Positions 57,001 to 64,000 of a DNA stretch of 64,000 nt are shown one piece after another (within the stretch, counting starts at the first letter, position 1; the number at the start of each line of letters is the position of its first letter). The DNA comes from Fusarium oxysporum f. sp. lycopersici 4287. Taxonomy: Eukaryota; Ascomycota; Sordariomycetes; Hypocreales; Nectriaceae. The stretch spans positions 1,676,309 through 1,740,308 of the forward strand of contig NC_030992.1 of assembly GCF_000149955.1 (NCBI RefSeq), in the 5' to 3' direction. Under the pieces are notes generated by a model. The model searched no databases. It was not told where the DNA came from and saw only the letters and a program-made list of their open reading frames with translations. The position numbers were made by a program, and so were the translations under genes.

Positions 57001-58106
57001 GATCGATCTGAAAGTGATTACTTAATCGTAGTTCTCAACGGTGCGCCAAACCACTACGGGACCGTTACTTTGGGTTCCCTGTATTGCGTCAAGTGCCGGG
57101 ACAGCCTGTGCACCATTATATCTGTGCAACTACCAACAACTCGTATTGAGATAAGTTGAGAAACCAAACGCGACCAAAGGCCTTTCCATAGTGCCGAGAA
57201 TTTAACAATGGGGGCATCATGCAGACTAGGAGCGGAAAGGCTGTGTACTCTCACTAAGTTCTGACTATGGGATTCGCTTGCGCAGGAACAGCCACCGATG
57301 ATGAAGGGAGAGGTCTTGAACAGAAACTCACCAAGTCAAGTTTCTGTTAGAGGCTCGATGGCTTTGGTTCCGGCCCGAGATAATTGGTCTACAGTTGTCA
57401 ATGCTCTTGTTCTGCCAACCTCCTCCCAACCCTGACTGAGCGAGCGGAGTTCGTTAATGACGGGACTGAGCGAAATATGGCCACATCAGCATCCCGGTCT
57501 CTCTACATACATACACAGTTGCTCAAGCCCGAGCCCACGCCCGTTCGTGCGGAGGTCCGTCAATGGCCCGGCAAGCTCAGCAACGCTCATGGCCCATGTT
57601 GCCATAATCGCATGGGTCGCCGCCGCTCTCCGAGCTGCCCGGATTTCCCCTCTTTGACTAGGATGTTGGAACAAGCATCCGCTACTAGCGCTTATTGAAT
57701 TTGATTCGTTGATAAGGCAGACGTGGAGCTTCCGTCCTCTCTGTTCTGCATAGCTGAATGGGAATCATGTCCATCAAGTCATCGTCCTCGTGGCTGAGCT
57801 TCATGGCCCACCAATGATGGATGTCTTACACACAAGAAAACGACGAAGGGCCCGAGGCCCAGTCGAGCACAGTGCCGGATTACCAGCGGGGTCTCTCATT
57901 TATAAGAGCTTCTCTCTACGGTTCCTGACCCATGGCCGAATGTCCTCGGGTCTGTGAGTTACGCTGTGGCGGTCTCGACGAGCCACTTGCCAGGTATCAT
58001 GTCTCACTTGAGATCAGTTTATCTCTGCTACTGTTACCTCTCTCTCCCTTGAGAAGGACTCGGCGGCAAGGTAGCCTGCCGTGAGGATCACTGACGCTCA
58101 GACAAA
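54002..58106. promoter_or_regulatory. StuA leader and proximal upstream region
   Basis: The first 350 bp are purine-rich on the plus strand (pyrimidine-rich in StuA sense) with a GA run at 54223-54245, as expected of the StuA leader. A 14-bp palindrome at 54341-54354 contains a GTACGT donor in StuA sense and might start a leader intron. Three 9-bp TACCCTCAG repeats lie at 54385-54411. Beyond that I see only short frames without domains. The sequence from 55560 to 55990 is GC-richer than its surroundings but not coding-like. Confidence 0.45.
54385..54411 (+). repeat. Three tandem 9-bp TACCCTCAG units
   Basis: Perfect triplication about 385 bp upstream of the StuA start. It could be simple slippage or a repeated protein-binding site. 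Confidence 0.9.
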
Positions 58107-58252
58107 NNNNNNNNNNNNNNNNNNNNNNNNNNNNNNNNNNNNNNNNNNNNNNNNNNNNNNNNNNNNNNNNNNNNNNNNNNNNNNNNNNNNNNNNNNNNNN
58201 NNNNNNNNNNNNNNNNNNNNNNNNNNNNNNNNNNNNNNNNNNNNNNNNNNNN
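58107..58252. other. Assembly gap of 146 N
   Basis: A run of 146 N, an odd length that suggests an estimated gap size. Frames drawn across it are artefacts. Confidence 0.98.
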
Positions 58253-61200
58253 AAGTTTCGATGGTCTTTCTCCTAATTTCCACTCGATCACCAAAACTTG
58301 GGCGCCGGCTCAGCCACCCGGTTTCCCAAGACATGTGACTTTTTCAGTAGTTTGTACATCCTGCCCTCTCTCTCAGTCGAGATGTTGATGTTTGCTTTCT
58401 TCGCTCCAACTCTTTGCACTTATCAAGCTTTTGAATACGATGCCACTGCCTAGCAGCCTCCCACGTCAACTATTCCTACGTATGACTATCACAAGCCCGG
58501 CACAGAGGCAGTGGCACTTCTGTTCAATTGCCTTTGACCCATCCTTTGTGCCCAGCGAATATCTCGGAAGTCAACACAAAAGGTCAAGGGTCTCGCTCGG
58601 AGTATTAATCCAGCTGGCAAACTCTAAAACTATCAACAATCCATTGTTCAGTACCCAAAAGTACCTACCGCATCATACCGAGGCACCAATGAAGGGTCTG
58701 ACCGGTTGAAGCTGGGTTTGACACCATTTTGACCAGGGTGGTACGTTTGTGGGCGGGGATCTCTTATTACTAGTGAGAAGACAAGTTTTTTTCCATGGTT
58801 CTTCCTCGGAGCGGCGCGATTTTCCGACCACGACAATCGTGATCGTGGAGATGAAAACCAGATATCTGATAAAACTGGTCTAGAAACGAACAGCCTTGAG
58901 ATATGCAAACTTAGCGAGTCTGTGGTGTAGATCTTATGCTGCCACCAAGCCGACACTACTATACAATATGTGTGTCTACATGGTCCTTACGCACCGTTGA
59001 CCGGGACCTTTATGCAAGATGTACAGCAAGCTCGGCCAACCAGGGCCAGTGTGACAGGGCCAGGCTGCCACTCCCTCTCAAGGTGCATATCGATGCATAC
59101 ATAAAGAAGCTGGTCCTGGAGGATGTGCATAAGTGGATGTATGATATTCTTCGATGCATATGATTCACATAATGCCACGAGGCTGAACCATAGGAACGTC
59201 ATCCCTTGTCTTGGCTCTTTCGGTCTTTTTTTTCCCTTTGGAGGTTATTTTGATCGCGTTAGAGAATACGTGGAGAAGACTAGCAACCAACCCAACCATA
59301 CGAAGACTGAATGAACCTCGCTCCCCACTCATGATAGATCTTATTACTGACTAAAACAAGTTTCCGAAAACCTCGGCCAAGGCACTGCCATATGCCCCTC
59401 GTGCCCATTGCATCTACATTATTCACGTAAATCTGGTTGTTTAAAAAGTATCTCGGCCGCACATGCTTAAGCGTCTGACAATGAATCACTACCTGCCTCA
59501 TATGGCAAATGGCGCAGGTGTTCGGCATTTTTCCTCAATCTCTCCAATAAGGGATAAGGGATAACTGAGGCGTGTAACGAAATCTACATCCAGTCAATCA
59601 CGACACCCTGAAATCCAGCCTCCGCTGGTTTTTCAGCCCCAAGGTAAATTTCCATTATGAGGGCTGTAGCCTGTGTTTACGTGGGTGTCTCGCCAAAATG
59701 AGACCTCGCTTTTTTTGTTCGTTGGTTGACACTTCGGGAATTCAACACATCTGTGGAGAACGTTCAATTGGCAGGGATGAGCGATAAAGCATACACACAA
59801 CGGGCATAGATAATGTAAAACGTGAGTTACATTTCTAGAAATCTGCTATAAGCAACGGCGCATAACTCTTCTGTTGCACTACACACTGAGGCGCCTAATA
59901 TACACACGGGTAGTGAGCGTACTGCAGCCTCATGCAAGATTTCCGCCGAGAGCATGATGGGATATCATCGGTTCCTGCAGCCGAGAGAAAAGAGGAGGCT
60001 GGGTAAGAGGCTAACACGGGTGCTGACGGACCCTAGAGACGACAATGGGCATGAGGGAGATCAACCTCGCAGGTTATTCCTTGTTGCAAAGGTCCATTCG
60101 TACCAAGCAGGCGAGGCTGGGGTTTGGCGCCAAACAAGTGACTCGGTGGCAACCATTGAGAGGAACTCGATACAATACGCACGATCCTGGCCGATCTGAA
60201 GTGAAACTTTCTTAAGGGGCTATGGGATTATCTCCTAGGATTGGACTAAACTTAGGCATGTTGCCTCAAGATATATAACTAGGACAATGCTTATGTAGGG
60301 TTGATGCAGGTACTATGAGATGCATATCGAGAACAGCTTAGAACAGAGATCAGTTCAGAACAGGAGACGCAAACTCGGGTCTGGAGCCAGCTGGTTTCAC
60401 ATTAGGGACTTAATATTAAGAGACCTATGGTCACGGGCCGATGTACAATCTGACAGGAACCTTACCCTTAAGCTGTCAGTCTGGGACACATGCATATTTT
60501 GCCTGAAATCGCCTTTTCTTTTCCACTTCCTCTCAGTCAAGTAGCACACGCTTCAATAACTGCAATTGAAAAGAAAAAACATGGCAAGAAGCAAGAAAGA
60601 AAGAAGGTAAAAACAAATTATAAAAAAAATATATATAAAATAAAAACTCAACCTCTACCAATCATTCTGTCTTGGTCTCTAATCAAATTGTCGAAACTCG
60701 CAACTTTATACCCAAATGGTTCTCCTTCCACTTTCTTTCTTTCCTTCTTTCCTTCCTTTCCTTCCTTCCTTCCTCGAGTCTCGTTCCGAGGGACGTCAAC
60801 ATCCGAGCACATCAAACGGGAAGGAACAAACGGCGCACTGTGGCAGGCATTTCCGGGCAAAGTACCGATACTTCCACCAACCTTACCCCAAAAAGAATGG
60901 AACCCTCGATCTCTTCCCGCTTCTAGTCTCCACCACCAACCATTGCCAACCGCCGTTATAGTCGCAAATCCAATCCGCCTCATCTATCAAACGAGGAAGA
61001 GGCAAAACATGTGGTTGTTGTCTCTCTCTATTTTGGGAACAATCCTCACGCCCTGGCCTAAAGTCAATGATTAGACAGGACACTCAAAGAAATCTACCCT
61101 TCTACAGACAAAATCTCCAAGTTGGGGATGTACTCTGCATGCTGGCTTCCAGCCGTTGCTTGAGCTAGCAGGGATGTGGAGCAAGAACGTTTTTTCTACA

Positions 61201-64000
61201 TAGACGCCAGAGAAATTGTGGTCACCGAATATCAATTTGTTGATTCGCTAGCTTTCTACCATCGTTCTGGTGTGTCTTTGCTATGTTCGAGCGAGTTGTC
61301 GCCTTTGCTTTCGGTCTGAACGTCAATCATAACAGCTACCTCCATCTCCATCCAGCAAAGTTGAACAGACGACTGGTCGATCTATTCAACTGGCCCGCCG
61401 TATTTTCATACTGGAGACCTTGACAGCTGGCTTCCCCCGACTGGCTTACCCCACGTTGCCCAGCACGTTTCAATGGAGGACACATGTCCAGCCACACACA
61501 GCATGGCCCGAGTCCTTCAGAAGACGTCCTCAATCTATTCTTGAGACGGAATGCTTGTCTCACATACCATAGTGTTATGAGCATGCGTTGGACGGGTTGA
61601 GACAGGCCATAGTTCAGAAATAATCTCAATCCAGCAACTCAATATTGCGACACCTGGCATTCGATCAGTCAGCCCAACCTCTCACGTATTCCATTCCATG
61701 ATCAATCGATAGGCATCAATAACCCCGCACAGTCTGATTGGGGCTTTTCCCTGGATATGTTGTGGTTTACCTGCCGGGCATGTCCGTGAAGTTATTTGTC
61801 GCTGATGCTACTCTGACAGCACATGGGGAATGCAGTTTTGCTTTTTCCCAACTTCATCGTACCATTTCCCTATATCTGATCCACTGGTATACACCCGTTC
61901 CTTCAAAATACTTCACCAGAATTAGACCCGAGGCAAGCAACAAGTTTAGCGCATGAGAGGACTATGGCCAGATCCTCACAACTAGTCATCAATCATTCAG
62001 GCATTGATATTCTAACAGATCTTGATGTAAGCTTCGACACATGAATGTCAACTACGTACCGCGTTGTTGGTTTGATTCGGATCCATATCAGCCAATCTCA
62101 GCACTAGCCATACGATCCATCCCTGAGGCACTCAGTCAATATCCAACACAATGCTTTCACGCATGTTCATATCGCTACAACTACATGGTTCCTATCGTTA
62201 TCCATTCGATAGCATACACTATTCCACAACCTTGACAATTCTTATGTATGCTCTTCGTGGTTTCGAAGAGCCAATTGCTACATTCAAATGCCCACATGGT
62301 GCATATGGTCGATCAAGAGCATAACGCATGGTCAAAAGAAGGCAGATGAAAGGCCAACTCTTTGGAAGTGTCGTCTAACTCTCTGGTACCATGATCCAAG
62401 TGCTGTGGCTTGGTGACTTGTTGCTTGACTTGCAAACCAACTCGTGATGGGACCAGAGTTACTGCCTCGAGAACTTGATCAACGTATGTGCTCGAAAACC
62501 ACATGTTCAACAAACAGTCCGTATACGAAACAATTCATTGTTATTCTGGTTGCCGGAACTCGGAAATCACCTTGCCTTAGGTGCAAGTCATTGCGGTATG
62601 GTCGGTGATGCTCCCCGGCCACATCCTTATCCTCACAATGTCCAAGAAGGGCTTGGTCTGCTTTACATATCGTTGAACCTGGCCTCCCAGAAGCTTCAGT
62701 CCCTGCAGCCGCCCTTGCTCCCGGTCGACAAGGATGGCATGGTGGACATGCTGGCTTGAGCACTCGCATGTTCTGCACAGCGGCTATGTAGCTGCATGTG
62801 TAAAAGCTGACCAATTAAAAATGCAGTATCATCGGGAAGAACAAACATGGGCCCCTGTTGGGGCGTTTCAAAACCACCAGCCGTCCTTAGGCCCGCGTGT
62901 GAGCCTTTTGAGTCTAAGCGGCCATTGACTGGACTGCTCCAAGATGCCGTGGGGGAGCCTGGTCGCCAAGACTTAACCAGTGAGTTGAGTCGCCACGTTT
63001 ACCTTCTAGAGCCTTAGGGCGTCCACTACCTGGCACACCGGTGCCCGTTAGTCAGTCGTTGGTGGGGGATCCTGACTCTAGTCTACCCGTTCATCGTGCT
63101 GTCAGATGCAGATGGCACAGTGGGAAGAGCAACTTGAGGCTTGTTGGGTGCTGACAAAAGTGCCCCACCGAGTTTGGCCATGTTGAAGACTCTGGCGATT
63201 ATCAGTTCTCAGGCTGGCCTGCAGCCGAGAAACATGTCGGGAGCATTCAAGGTCTTGGAGGAGGCAGGAAATTCCCTGAGACCCAACGCTTGCAGTTCCA
63301 TGCAGTCTCCAAACGGTGATTCTACTGAATACTGAGATAGCAATTGCAATACTACGACGAGTGTCAAGCTTCTCTTGCGGCCAACTAGGAAGCTATGATG
63401 GCATTTCGTTCTGGCCCAGTCACTATATCTCAATCCAATGATAGCTCACCACGTCTCTGGCACACCACCCACCGCCGCCACCAGCAACCCCAACGACCAG
63501 GACGCAACCTCGATAGACTCCGAGGTCATCAGATGAAGCTTTCAGATTACTTGTCTATCCTGTGTCCGCATCTTCTCAGTCGTTGTCTCCCGTCAGGTCT
63601 CTGGACGTGTGCGAATTTGATACAGTGCACATTGTGCAAGACCTGCAACCAATTCCTTGCCACGGTCCAGGGAATAATGCATTGTGAACTAATTCTGAAG
63701 TTTGTGGTATGGTGAGGACCAGCTTGCCTTCAATCACCAGAGTACGGCGATGGCTCTGGTGCTTTGAACGACTCCGGGATGTTTTGCCCAGTGGCATGGA
63801 TGCTCACCCCGGCCTCCGGAGTTCGGGGGCTTTGACCACATACTGCCGCTGCGTTCTTAATCCCCAGATGCGATCAGGCAACGCTTAGTGCGCTTCTGTA
63901 ACTCTGCCTTGTAGCCGACCCTGTTGAGAGATCTGACCTATGCTTGCATACGCACCAAATTTCATGCTGCGAGTTCTCCATCATGTTGATGGAGCAGTAG
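58253..64000. other. Gene-poor right end of the window
   Basis: 5.7 kb with no protein gene I can support. All frames are under 200 codons, overlap frames on the opposite strand and have no domain. Simple-sequence parts include an A/T-rich stretch (60570-60650) and a TTCC/TTTC pyrimidine run (about 60728-60775). No tRNA, 5S rRNA or transposon signature was seen by eye. Confidence 0.5.

Noticed and set aside
58081..58338. Open frames spanning the 146-N gap
   Set aside because: Artefacts of translating N; no supporting sequence on either side.
54002..64000. Matches to the StuA binding consensus (A/T)CGCG(T/A)N(A/C), e.g. 56552, 57168 and 59254
   Set aside because: About ten matches are expected by chance in 10 kb on two strands; finding a few is not evidence of autoregulation.
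1..64000. tRNA, 5S rRNA, CRISPR arrays, intact transposons
   Set aside because: Looked for B-box-like GGTTCGANTCC, the fungal 5S core, regular spaced repeats and terminal inverted repeats by eye; none was convincing. A covariance-model scan would be decisive for tRNA.

Overview
The window is a draft-assembly segment from a filamentous ascomycete, very probably a Fusarium. Coding exons are split by many short introns (about 45-65 bp) with GTANGT-type donors and CTAAC/CTGAC-like branch sites. The best diagnostic gene is an APSES regulator at 52232-54001 whose N-terminus, APSES domain and C-terminal tail I recognise as Fusarium StuA. Two runs of N (27411-27510, exactly 100; 58107-58252, 146) are assembly gaps. 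I saw no CRISPR, rRNA or tRNA.

Layout, left to right. 1-7.8 kb: C-terminal end of an unidentified gene (+, possibly Mediator subunit 1), mitochondrial Met-tRNA formyltransferase (-), the SPOUT arginine methyltransferase SFM1 (-), the Golgi carboxypeptidase KEX1 (+) and the Fe-S assembly protein DRE2 (-). 10-22 kb: a ten-knuckle CCHC zinc protein (+) with an in-frame TGA before a coding-like tail, the bZIP stress regulator Atf1/AtfA (+) and the kinetochore subunit DSN1/Mis13 (+). 22.7-29 kb: SDH assembly factor 2 (-), cytosolic Trp-tRNA synthetase (-), the 3' part of the p24 cargo receptor ERV25 (-, its 5' end lost at the first gap) and U1 snRNP protein U1-C (+), which contains a 6-nt exon. 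29.3-32.4 kb: a 1028-residue disordered protein of unknown function (-). 39-42 kb: a GPI-anchored cell-wall protein (+), a small F-box protein (-) and an HD-domain phosphohydrolase (-). 45.3-54 kb: a CBM48-like/Ser-rich protein (+), an L-rhamnono-lactonase-like amidohydrolase (+), a fungal TACC/Slk19-type coiled-coil protein (-) and StuA (-). From 54 kb to the end (about 10 kb) I find no supportable protein gene; this is the upstream side of StuA.

Most genes are single-copy housekeeping functions (translation, secretion, Fe-S and succinate dehydrogenase assembly, splicing, mitosis), together with two developmental/stress transcription factors, Atf1 and StuA, about 35 kb apart. Long gene-free stretches lie 5' of Atf1 (5.5 kb), of the disordered protein/GPI protein pair (6.7 kb), of the CBM48 protein (3.2 kb) and of StuA (10 kb). 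The window looks like conserved core chromosome. It has no intact transposon, no secondary-metabolite cluster and no obvious accessory island. The points most worth following up are the U1-C micro-exon, the in-frame stop in the zinc-knuckle gene, and the missing ERV25 start.

Exon boundaries were placed by hand from splice signals, reading frame and family resemblance. In every complete multi-exon model the exon lengths sum to a multiple of three. No similarity search was run.
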